27,684 nt of DNA from Nemertoderma westbladi (lineage: Eukaryota > Xenacoelomorpha > Nemertodermatida > Nemertodermatidae), in the NCBI GenBank assembly GCA_032718475.1, contig JAUCBJ010005913.1, forward strand, positions 1 through 27,684, in the 5' to 3' direction. The translations under genes and the position numbers were made by a program. Below the pieces are notes generated by a model. It saw only the letters and a list, made by a program, of their open reading frames with translations. It did not search any database and had not been told where the DNA came from. Positions 10,471-22,600 of the stretch are shown here, one piece after another. The first letter of the stretch is position 1. Each line of letters opens with the position of its first letter.

Positions 10471-10609
10471 CTTAATATGGGTGTCCTCAGCAGAAGAAGC
10501 GCCTAGCATTGCGTCCTTCTTATCGTTACGACCACCTCTGGTTTTCTCTACGATAGTGTCGTACATTGATTCAATAAATCTCTGTTCTAGAATTTCGATA
10601 TCTTCATCA
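10471..10609 (-). CDS. FAM47E-like exon 5
   Basis: The acceptor is atatgttttgcag|. One base completes Leu198, then 46 codons beginning DEDIEILEQRFIESMYDTIV and ending SSAEDTHIK at AAG|GTGGGTAG. The phase is 0 at the end, so coding continues in an exon not found in this window. It is charged and predicted helical. Confidence 0.8.
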
Positions 10610-13600
10610 CTGCAAAACATATATTAAATATTTAGGGTGTGAAAAGTTTTGTGTGAAAACCAATAGTTCGCATTTAATTACTCTATGATAATATATGTCC
10701 TTTCTGTCTCGTATATATTTAAGTATGTCCGTCTATCTGTTTGCCTGCATGTCTCTCAGTGATAGAAAGCTACTGAAACTCACCTTAAGGGGGGGGGGGG
10801 GGGGGGGGTGGGTTGTCGAATTTGGCAATTGGACGGGCTTTCCATTTCCGTGGTCACACACTTTAAATACTCGCTTCTGATTGGCTAATAGCCAATTTCA
10901 CGAAATTTTGATTGGTCCGTTCTTAAAATGGTGCACTGACTATCCCTTTATAGAATCCTTACAGGAATTTTTGAATTTCTTTTTCAAAATGATTTTATTG
11001 CACTTTTTGTGAAACGAAGTCATGAAATTTTAATTTTTATAGACTACACTGGCTTTAATATAACTTTTCTCGAGAACTAGAGCGAAATTAAAAAAATCCA
11101 TCTAAGCTAAGGAATCTGTTCAGGGATTTCAATAAAAAAAAATTAGCCAAATCGGATAAATATTGAAGGAGGAGATACATTTTTAGTGAATAAAAATTAC
11201 CCCAAAAAAATAAATAGGAGTAAATGACGAAAACAAAATGTCGTTTTTGAACCTCCCGCGCAAACTGTCTGTGAATATGAAAGAATGTCAGTTATAATGT
11301 CCGACAGTAAGGATGATGATAAACTAACTAAAAATTATTTCGTTATGGGGTTTTCGGGGTCGAAGATTTCATTTCTGATGTCAATTTTTATGTTTGATGG
11401 AATCTAGGCTTTCTGTCTGCCAGTCTGTCTGTCTTCAGTCTGTCTGTCTAGCTGCTAGTTGTCCATCCAATTATAATAAATCACACTGCCTAGCTAAAAT
11501 AACTCTTTCGGGGGTTTTCTGAGGCGGAGATTTCACTTCTGATGTTATTGCTATTATAACTATGATGCTTTTTGTCCATCACTTTGAAATTTTGATATAG
11601 AACGTAAAGTGTAAGTACTGCAAAAAAAGCAGTAAAAAATGACAGGCAAGCTCACATTCGCTGTATCGAAATCATTGCGCAGATTTATAGTCTCTTCAAT
11701 TGCAGTGGCAGAGAGCGGCACAAACAGAGCCGGGTAAATATTTCGTGACAGTTTCAGTTTTGTCTTACCTGCTTGTGAACAATGGGCAGTCTGCAGTTCT
11801 ATTCCCCCCCCCCCCCCCCCCCCCTCCCTCTCTGTACTAAGGTCAAGTATATTTACTACAAATACTTGTGTAGATGTAAGCGTGTATAAAGATACATATT
11901 TTTAAGTTCCCAATACCTACTACCCAGTACCTTTATACACAAACTTAAATGTAGTGAGCGAATACAAATATCAGATCACCAAAATTGTCACATTTTGAAA
12001 CGATTGCGGATGTGAACAGAACATATTAAAATTTACTTGTTTAAAAAGTGTTAAAATATTTACCATAGATAATATTTTAAGTTTCAGTTACATTGTAACT
12101 CAGATCGGGAGTACCGGTACTTACAGATCGGGGTTTCTCTCTGAGGTAGGTGCTGCTGTGTGGGTGGCCGGTGTCTGCATCTCCGAATGAAACAATTCGT
12201 CTTCCACGCCTTCCACATCCCCTTCAGCCTCACCAAGGTGCATGTCAGGGTCAAGTAAATCAACAATATCCTCGAATAACTAAAACAACAAACCGATCAT
12301 CGTTGTTGTTAAAAGTTAATTAGCAAGTCGTAAGACTTGATTACTGTAAGAAAAAAAAGCTACTGACTACTGGCTCCTGGCTACTGACTACTGGCTACGA
12401 CGTAGAGCAAAAACGGCTCAACGATTTTGATAAAATTTTGCATGGACCATGAAAATAGATTTCTAAGGGTAGGCCTACTTGTGAAATTGTGGTTTAAATT
12501 GAAACATCTCAACTTGTTTTATTTCGAAAAATAGCCCCAAAACACGAAAATTGCCATAGGCGCAATGATAAAACACCAGCTAGCACTCATGAAAAATGTA
12601 TAGAGATGGCCTGGTAATGCTATTATTCAATAGAGGAAAGGCCAACTAATTACAACTCAACTCGAGTGAGATTAGCTCGCATTGTTTGTACAGGACAAAC
12701 AAACCTCGTCTGTCATAGACAGAGTGTTTACCATCTGGTTTGGCAACTAAATTCCTTTGCCCTACCTACCGCGTTGGTCAGCATTAGTTGAATGGACAGA
12801 ACTTTTCACACCATCTGGTGTGTCTCAACTAGTATTAATGTTGGGCAAAAGATTTATAAATAAAACAATCAGACTAATTGTTTTATTTATAAATCTTTTG
12901 GCCAACATTAATACTATAGGCCTAGAGACTGTTTAAAAGGCTGCATGTTTACTCAGCTTCATGATTCTAACATGGCTCAAGATGGCTAACATTATAGTTT
13001 GTAATGTAAAAATCACTGCTTATTATCTATATCAGGTTACTCACTGTTGATTGCAAAATGTTTTATTGATGGATTACTCTCTGTCAGACTCCCCTTCTAT
13101 AGCAGTATCAAGGTACACGGTACGGTATATAATAGCAGTATCAAGGTACACGGTACGGTATATAATAGCAGTATCAAGGTACACGGTACGGTATATAATA
13201 GCAGTATCAAGGTACGAGGTACGGTATATAATAGCAGTATCATGGTATGGTATATAATAGCAATACCACAGTACACGGTACGGTATATAATAGCAGTATC
13301 AAGGTACACGGTACGGTATATAATAGCAGTATCATGGTACACGGTACGGTACGGTATATAATAGCAGTATCAAGGTACACGGTACGGTATATAATAGCAG
13401 TATCAAGGTACACGGTACGGTATATAATAGCAGTATCATGGTACACGGTACGGTACGGTATATAATAGCAGTATCAAGGTACACGGTATGGTATATAATA
13501 GCAGTATCAAGGTACATGGTACGGTATATAATAGCAGGATCATGGTACACGGTAGGGTATATAATAGCAGTATCATGGTACACGGTACGGTATATAATAA

Positions 13601-16600
13601 CAGTATCAAGGTACATGGTACGGTATATAATAGCAGGATCATGGTACACGGTACGGTATATAATAGCAGTATCATGGTACACGGTACGGTACGGTATATA
13701 ATAGCAGTATCAAGGTACACGGTATGGTATATAATAGCAGAATCATGGTACACGGTACGGTATATAATAGCAGTATCAAGGTACACGGTACGGTATATAA
13801 TAGCAGTATCAAGGTACACGGTACGGTATATAATAGCAGTATCACAGTACATGGTACGGTATATAATAGCAGTATCATGGTACACTGTACGGTACGGTAT
13901 ATAATAGCAGTATCAAGGTACACGGTACGGTATATAATAGCAGTATCATGGTACACGGCACGGTATATAATAGCAGTATCATCGTACACGGTACGGTACG
14001 GTATATAATAGCAGTATCAAGGTACACGGTACGGTATATAATAGCAGTATCACGGTACGAGGTACGGTATATAATAGCAGTATCATGGTACACGGTACGG
14101 TACGGTATATAATAGCAGTATCAAGGTACACGGTACGGTATATAATAGCAGTATCATGGTACATGGTACGGTATATAATAGCAGTATCATGGTACACGGT
14201 ACGGTATATAATAGCAGTATCATGGTACACGGTACGGTAGATAATAGCAGGATCATGGTACACGGTACTGTATATAATAGCAGTATCATGGTACACGGTA
14301 CGGTATATAATAGCAGTATCATGGTACACGGTACGGTATATAATAGCAGTATCAAGGTACACGGTACGGTATATAATAGCAGTATCATGGTACGAGGTAC
14401 GGTATATAATAGCAGTATTATGGTACATGGTACGGTACGGTATATAATAGCAGTATCACGGTACATGGTACGGTATTTAATAGCAGTATCACGGTACGAG
14501 GTATGGTATATAATAGCAGTATCATGGTACACGATACGGTATATAATAGCAGTATCATGGTATACGGTACGGTATATAATAGCAGTATCAAGGTACACGA
14601 TACGGTATATAATAGCAGTATCACGGTACACGGTACTGTATATAATAGCAGTATCATGGTACACGGTACGGTATATAATAGCAGTATCATGGTACACGGT
14701 ACGGTATATAATAGCAGTATATCAAGGTACACGATACGGTATATAATAGCAGTATCACGGTACACGGTACGGTATATAATAGCATTATCAAGGTACTTGG
14801 TACGGTATATAATAGCAGGATCATGGTACACGGTACGGTATATAATAGCAGTATCAAGGTACTTGGTACGGTATATAATAGCAGGATCATGGTACATGGT
14901 ACACGGTACGGTATATAATAGCAGTATCACGGTACACGGTACGGTATATAATAGCAGTATCACGGTACACGGTACAGTATATAATAGCAGTATCAAGGTA
15001 CACGGTACGGTATATAATAGCAGTATCATGGTACGAGGTACGGTATATAATAGCAGTATTATGGTACATGGTACGGTACGGTAAATAATAGCAGTATCAC
15101 GGTACATGGTACGGTATATAATAGCAGTATCACGGTACGAGGTATGGTATATAATAGCAGTATCATGGTACATGGTACGGTATATAATAGCAGTATCAAG
15201 GTACACAGTACGGTACGGTATATAATAGCAGTATCATGGTACACGGTACGGCATATAATAGCAGTATCACGGTACACGGTACGGGATATAATAGCAGTAT
15301 CATGGTACACGGTACGGTATATAATAGCAGTATCACGGTACACGGTATGGTATATAATAGCAGTATCACGGTACGAGGTACGGTATATAATAGCAGTATC
15401 ATGGTACACGGTACGGTACGGTATATAATAGCAGTATCATGGTACACGGTATGGTATATAATAGCAGTATCACGGTACGAGGTACGGTATATAATAGCAG
15501 TATCATGGTACACGGTACGGTACGGTATATAATGGCAGTATCACGGTACACGGTATGGTATATAATAGCAGTATCACGGTACACGGTACGGTATATAATA
15601 GCAGTGCAGTATCAAGGTACACGGTACGGTATATAATAGCAGTATCACGGTACACGGTACGGTATATACTAGCAGTATCACGGTACGAGGTACGGTATAT
15701 AATAGCAGTATCATGGTACACGGTACAGTACGGTATATAATAGCAGTATCACGGTACACGGTATGGTATATAATAGCAGTATCACGGTACGAGGTACGGT
15801 ATATAATAGCAGTATCATGGTACACGGTACGGTATGGTATACAAATAGCAGTATCATGGTACATGGTATGGTATATAATAGCAGTATCACGGTACGAGGT
15901 ACGGTATATAATAGCAGTATCATAGTACACGGTACGGTATATAATAGCAGTATCACGGTAGACGGTACGGTATATAATTGCAGTATCATGGTACACGGTA
16001 CGGTACGGTATATAATAGCAGTATCAAGGTACACGGTACAGTACGGTATATAATAGCAGTATCAAGGTACATGGTACGGTATATAATAGCAGTATCACGG
16101 TACGAGGTATGGTATATAATAGCAGTATCATGGTACATGGTACGGTATATAATAGCAGTATCAAGGTACACAGTACGGTACGGTATATAATAGCAGTATC
16201 ATGGTACACGGTACGGCATATAATAGCAGTATCACGGTACACGGTACGGGATATAATAGCAGTATCATGGTACACGGTACGGTATATAATAGCAGTATCA
16301 CGGTACACGGTATGGTATATAATAGCAGTATCACGGTACGAGGTACGGTATATAATAGCAGTATCATGGTACACGGTACGGTACGGTATATAATAGCAGT
16401 ATCATGGTACACGGTATGGTATATAATAGCAGTATCACGGTACGAGGTACGGTATATAATAGCAGTATCATGGTACACGGTACGGTACGGTATATAATGG
16501 CAGTATCACGGTACACGGTATGGTATATAATAGCAGTATCACGGTACACGGTACGGTATATAATAGCAGTGCAGTATCAAGGTACACGGTACGGTATATA

Positions 16601-19600
16601 ATAGCAGTATCACGGTACACGGTACGGTATATACTAGCAGTATCACGGTACGAGGTACGGTATATAATAGCAGTATCATGGTACACGGTACAGTACGGTA
16701 TATAATAGCAGTATCACGGTACACGGTATGGTATATAATAGCAGTATCACGGTACGAGGTACGGTATATAATAGCAGTATCATGGTACACGGTACGGTAT
16801 GGTATACAAATAGCAGTATCATGGTACATGGTATGGTATATAATAGCAGTATCACGGTACGAGGTACGGTATATAATAGCAGTATCATAGTACACGGTAC
16901 GGTATATAATAGCAGTATCACGGTAGACGGTACGGTATATAATTGCAGTATCATGGTACACGGTACGGTACGGTATATAATAGCAGTATCAAGGTACACG
17001 GTACAGTACGGTATATAATAGCAGTATCAAGGTACACGGTACGGTACGGTATATAATAGCAGTATCACGGTACACGGTACGGTACGGTATATAATAGCAG
17101 TATCACGGTACAAGGTATGGTATATAATAGCAGTATCACGGTACAAGGTACGGTATATAATAGCAGTATCAAGGTACACAGTACGGTATATAATAGCAGT
17201 ATCATGGTACACGGTACGGTATATAATAGCAGTATCAAGGTACACGGTATGGTATATAATAGCAGTATCACGGTACAAGGTACGGTATATAATAGCAGTA
17301 TCAAGGTACACAGTACGGTATATAATAGCAGTATCATGGTACACGGTACGGTATATAATAGCAGTATCAAGGTACATGGTATGGTATATAATAGCAGTAT
17401 CACGGTACACGGTATGGTATATAATAGCAGTATCACGGTACGAGGTATGGTATATAATATCAGTATCACGGTACGAGGTACGGTATATAATAGCTGTATC
17501 ATGGTAAACGGTACGGTACGGTATATAATAACAGTATCACGGTACACGGTATGGTATATAGCAGTACACGTATCTATTAAATAATAAAGTACCTCGGGGT
17601 CAACACTCCGTTCTAAATGTGGGTAGAGAGCTAACGGGTGCTGTTTCAGTCCAACTTCGATCTCCGTTATAATGTTGCGTCGGCGTTCGTCGCCTGGTAA
17701 AGCTTTACTGAATGCTGATTGGTAGATTGCATCGGGGTCGTGCGACGTCTTCGTGTTGGTCTCTTGTGACTTAAGGTTGGGCCCTAACCCTTTGTTACCC
17801 TAGCAACCGAGTATAAGAATAAAAATATATAAGAAGACAGATATAATATACGTTTAATATCATGTTTTTTCACGTTTTATTTCGGTTTTTATCAAAAGTG
17901 GGTAACTACCGCTATCGACAGACAGACTGCCTGATTTTAGACCAAACTTCAGATTCTTTCTAATCTTTTGACGGACTACATACTCATACATATCAAGTTT
18001 GGTTTAATTTCATCAAGGAATATCTGAGTTATTAGCTATTAAAAGTTTACGTCAACGTCGACGACTCGTTAATGGTCCCCATATGCTATGGCTTTGCTCA
18101 CTTCGTGACTCGCCCCACTATAAAAATATATAAAAAAAATTAAGTTACATTCAGTAGATGAGCCCAGAAACGGCCAGTACATTAAATGCTAAAAGCATAA
18201 AAAAGGCTTGAAAACCATGTATGATCCATGAAGCAATAATGATAGCAAAAAAGACGATGAGGATAAAAGGTACGTGGATAAGGAATCATATCAATTAATC
18301 AGAACTCCTAAAGTTATTCCTAGTTAACCCAAGAACTCCTAAAGTTATTCCTAGTTAACCCAAGAACTCCTAAAGTTATTCCTAGTTAACCCAAGAACTC
18401 CTAAAGTTATTCCTAGTTAACCCAAGAACTCCTAAAGTCATTCCTAGTTAACCCAAGAATTCCTAAGTTATAACTATTTATCCCAAAAACTCCTAAGTTA
18501 TTCCTAGTTATCCCAAGAACTCCTAAAGTTATTCCTAGTTAACCCAAGAACTCCTAAAGGTATTCCTAGTTAACCCAAGAACTCCTAGTTATCCCGAGAA
18601 CTCCTAAAGTTATTCCTAGTTAACCCAATAACTCCTAAAGGTATTCCTAGTTAACACAAGAATTCCTAGGTTATAACTATTTATCCCAAAAACTCCTAAG
18701 TTATTCCTAGTTAACCCAATAACTCCTAAGTTATAACTATTTATCCCAAAAACTCCTTAAGTTATTCCTACTTATCCCAAGAACTCCTAAGTTATTCCTA
18801 GATATCCCAACAACTCCTAAAGTCATTCCTAGTTAACCCAAGAACTCCTCAAGGTATTCCTAGTTAACCCAAGAACTCCTAAGTTATTCCTAGTTATCCC
18901 AAGAATTCCTAAGTTATTCCTAGTTATCCCAAGAATTCCTAAGTTATAACTATTTATCCCAAAAACTCCTAAGTTATTCCTAGTTATCCCAAGAACTCCT
19001 AAAGTCATTCCTAGTTATCCCAAGAACTCCTAAAGTCATTCCTAGTTAACCCAAAATTTTAAGTTATTCCTAGTTATCCCAAGAATTCCTAAGTTATGAC
19101 TATTTATCCCAAAAACTCCTAAGTTATTCCTAGTTATCCCAAGAACTCCTAAGTTATTCCTAGTTATCCCAACAACTCCTAAAGTCATTCCTAGTTAACC
19201 CAAGAACTCCTCAAGGTATTCCTAGTTATCCCAAAAACTCCTAAGTTATTCCTAGTTATCCCAAGAATTCCTAAGTTATAACTATCCATCCCAAAAACTC
19301 CTAAGTTATTCCTAGTTATCCCAAAAACTCCTAAGTTATTCCTAGTTATCCCAAGAATTCCTAAGTTATAACTATTTATCCCAAAAACTCCTAAGTTATT
19401 CCTAGTTAAACCAATAACTCCTAAGTTATAACTATTTATCCCAAAAACTCCTAAGTTATTCCTAGTTATCCCAAGAACTCCTAAGTTATTCCTAGTTATC
19501 CCAACAACTCCTAAAGTCATTCCTAGTTAACCCAAGAACTCCTAAAGGTATTCCTAGTTAACCCAAGAACTCCTAAGTTATTCCTAGTTATCCCAAGAAT

Positions 19601-22600
19601 TCCTAGGATGATTCCTAGTTATCCCAAGAATTCCTAAGTTATAACTATTTATCCCAAAAACTCCTAAGTTATTCCTAGTTATCCCAAGAATTCCTAGGTT
19701 ATAACTATTTATCCCAAAAACTCCTAAGTTATTCCTAGTTATCCCAAGAACTCCTAAGTTATTCCTAGTTATCCCAACAACTCCTAAAGTAATTCCTAGT
19801 TAACCCAAGAACTCCTAAAGGTATTCCTAGTTAACCCAAGAACTCCTAAGTCATTCCTAGTTAACCCAAGAACTCCTAAAGGTATTCCTAGTTAACCCAA
19901 GAATTCCTAAGTTATTCCTAGTTATCCCAAGAATTCCTATGTTATTCCTAGTTATCCCAAGAACTCCTAAACTCATTCCTAGTTAACCCAAGAACTCCTC
20001 TAAGTTATTCCTAGTTATCCCAAGAATTCCTAAGTTATAACTATTTATCCCAAAAACTCCTAAGTTATCCCTAGTTATCCCTAGTTATCCCAAGAACTCC
20101 TAAGTTATTCCTAGTTATCCCAACAACTCCTAAAGTCATTCCTAGTTAACCCAAGAACTCCTAAAGGTATTCCTAGTTAACCCAAGAACTCCTAAGTCAT
20201 TCCTAGTTAACCCAAGAACTCCTAAAGGTATTCCTAGTTAACCCAAGAATTCCTAAGTTATTCCTAGTTATCCCAAGAATTCCTATGTTATTCCTAGTTA
20301 TCCCAAGAACTCCTAAAGTTATTCCTAGTTAACCCAAGAACTCCTAAAGTCATTCCTAGTTAACCCAAGAATTCCTAAGTTATAACTATTTATCCCAAAA
20401 ACTCCTAAGTTATTCCTAGTTATCCCAAGAACTCCTAAAGTTATTCCTAGTTAACCCAAGAACTCCTAAAGGTATTCCTAGTTAACCCAAGAACTCCTAG
20501 TTATCCCGAGAACTCCTAAAGTTATTCCTAGTTAACCCAATAACTCCTAAAGGTATTCCTAGTTAACCCAAGAATTCCTAGGTTATAACTATTTATCCCA
20601 AAAACTCCTAAGTTATTCCTAGTTAACCCAATAACTCCTAAGTTATAACTATTTATCCCAAAAACTCCTTAAGTTATTCCTACTTATCCCAAGAACTCCT
20701 AAGTTATTCCTAGATATCCCAACAACTCCTAAAGTCATTCCTAGTTAACCCAAGAACTCCTCAAGGTATTCCTAGTTAACCCAAGAACTCCTAAGTTATT
20801 CCTAGTTATCCCAAGAATTCCTAAGTTATTCCTAGTTATCCCAAGAATTCCTAAGTTATAACTATTTATCCCAAAAACTCCTAAGTTATTCCTAGTTATC
20901 CCAAGAACTCCTAAAGTCATTCCTAGTTATCCCAAGAACTCCTAAAGTCATTCCTAGTTAACCCAAAATTTTAAGTTATTCCTAGTTATCCCAAGAATTC
21001 CTAAGTTATGACTATTTATCCCAAAAACTCCTAAGTTATTCCTAGTTATCCCAAGAACTCCTAAGTTATTCCTAGTTATCCCAACAACTCCTAAAGTCAT
21101 TCCTAGTTAACCCAAGAACTCCTCAAGGTATTCCTAGTTATCCCAAAAACTCCTAAGTTATTCCTAGTTATCCCAAGAATTCCTAAGTTATAACTATCCA
21201 TCCCAAAAACTCCTAAGTTATTCCTAGTTATCCCAAAAACTCCTAAGTTATTCCTAGTTATCCCAAGAATTCCTAAGTTATAACTATTTATCCCAAAAAC
21301 TCCTAAGTTATTCCTAGTTAAACCAATAACTCCTAAGTTATAACTATTTATCCCAAAAACTCCTAAGTTATTCCTAGTTATCCCAAGAACTCCTAAGTTA
21401 TTCCTAGTTATCCCAACAACTCCTAAAGTCATTCCTAGTTAACCCAAGAACTCCTAAAGGTATTCCTAGTTAACCCAAGAACTCCTAAGTTATTCCTAGT
21501 TATCCCAAGAATTCCTAGGATGATTCCTAGTTATCCCAAGAATTCCTAAGTTATAACTATTTATCCCAAAAACTCCTAAGTTATTCCTAGTTATCCCAAG
21601 AATTCCTAGGTTATAACTATTTATCCCAAAAACTCCTAAGTTATTCCTAGTTATCCCAAGAACTCCTAAGTTATTCCTAGTTATCCCAACAACTCCTAAA
21701 GTCATTCCTAGTTAACCCAAGAACTCCTAAAGGTATTCCTAGTTAACCCAAGAACTCCTAAGTCATTCCTAGTTAACCCAAGAACTCCTAAAGGTATTCC
21801 TAGTTAACCCAAGAATTCCTAAGTTATTCCTAGTTATCCCAAGAATTCCTATGTTATTCCTAGTTATCCCAAGAACTCCTAAACTCATTCCTAGTTAACC
21901 CAAGAACTCCTCTAAGTTATTCCTAGTTATCCCAAGAATTCCTAAGTTATAACTATTTATCCCAAAAACTCCTAAGTTATCCCTAGTTATCCCAAGAACT
22001 CCTAAGTTATTCCTAGTTATCCCAACAACTCCTAAAGTCATTCCTAGTTAACCCAAGAACTCCTAAAGGTATTCCTAGTTAACCCAAGAACTCCTAAGTC
22101 ATTCCTAGTTAACCCAAGAACTCCTAAAGGTATTCCTAGTTAACCCAAGAATTCCTAAGTTATTCCTAGTTATCCCAAGAATTCCTATGTTATTCCTAGT
22201 TATCCCAAGAACTCCTAAAGTCATTCCTAGTTAACCCAAGAACTCCTAAGTTATTCCTAGTTATACCAAGAATTCCTAAGTTATAACTATATATCCCAAA
22301 AACTCCTAAGTTATTCCTAGTTATCTCAAGAATTCCTAAGTTATTCCTAGTTAACCCAAGAACTACTAAAGTCATTCCTAGTTATCCCAAGTACTCAAAG
22401 TTATTCCTAGTTAACGCAAGAACTCATAAAGACATTCCTAGTTATCCCAAGAACTCCTCAAGTTATTATTGAATATTAATTGTCCATCGGCACCAGTTTA
22501 GAAAGTTTTTATCATGCTAAGACTTGTTTCTATATATTTATTTTATTTATTCTGTATATTATATATATATGTTTTTAAATGTTTTTCGTATATTTTTTAT

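Larger units (their letters stand above)
10610..12124. other. FAM47E-like intron 4
   Basis: No further exon is seen in this 1515-base intron. It holds a G20 run (10789-10808), a C21 run (11804-11824) and a near-palindromic pair of CCAAT-like boxes near 10876-10892. A tctg-rich stretch lies at 11413-11450. Two degenerate copies of a GGGTTTTC..GATTTCA.TTCTGATGT block lie near 11347 and 11512. Confidence 0.55.
13098..17570. repeat. 33-bp minisatellite array (array 1)
   Basis: About 130 units (my estimate from length) of a 33-bp repeat, containing agcagtatcaaggtacacgg followed by tacggtatataat. The first starts are 13101, 13134 and 13167. Main variant sites are tcAagg, tcTgg or tcCgg, then taCACgg, taCGAgg or taCATgg, and taCgg or taTgg. 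Some units carry an extra tacgg and are 38 bp. Because 33 is a multiple of three, long open frames appear in several frames on both strands, and the 38-bp units end them. I treat these as non-coding. The array fills most of FAM47E-like intron 3. Confidence 0.97.

Noticed and set aside
10876-10917. Cluster of CCAAT-like boxes as a promoter
   Set aside because: The position is inside an intron with no start of transcription nearby; likely chance or a repeat.
12084-12266. 60-codon minus-strand frame starting MLIYLTLTC
   Set aside because: It is an alternative frame of FAM47E-like exon 4. The frame with matched splice phases is the one kept.
13098-17584. Dozens of 60-260-codon open frames on both strands of array 1
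   Set aside because: They follow from the 33-bp period. Frames end at 38-bp units, and identical frames exist on both strands with no codon signal.
19191-21705. Glycine- and asparagine-rich repeat protein frames on the minus strand of array 2
   Set aside because: They are translations of the 30-bp unit inside an intron; the same frame is broken wherever unit length is 31.
13098-22470. CRISPR-like repeat arrays
   Set aside because: The units are contiguous with no unique spacers, and the context is animal DNA with introns.
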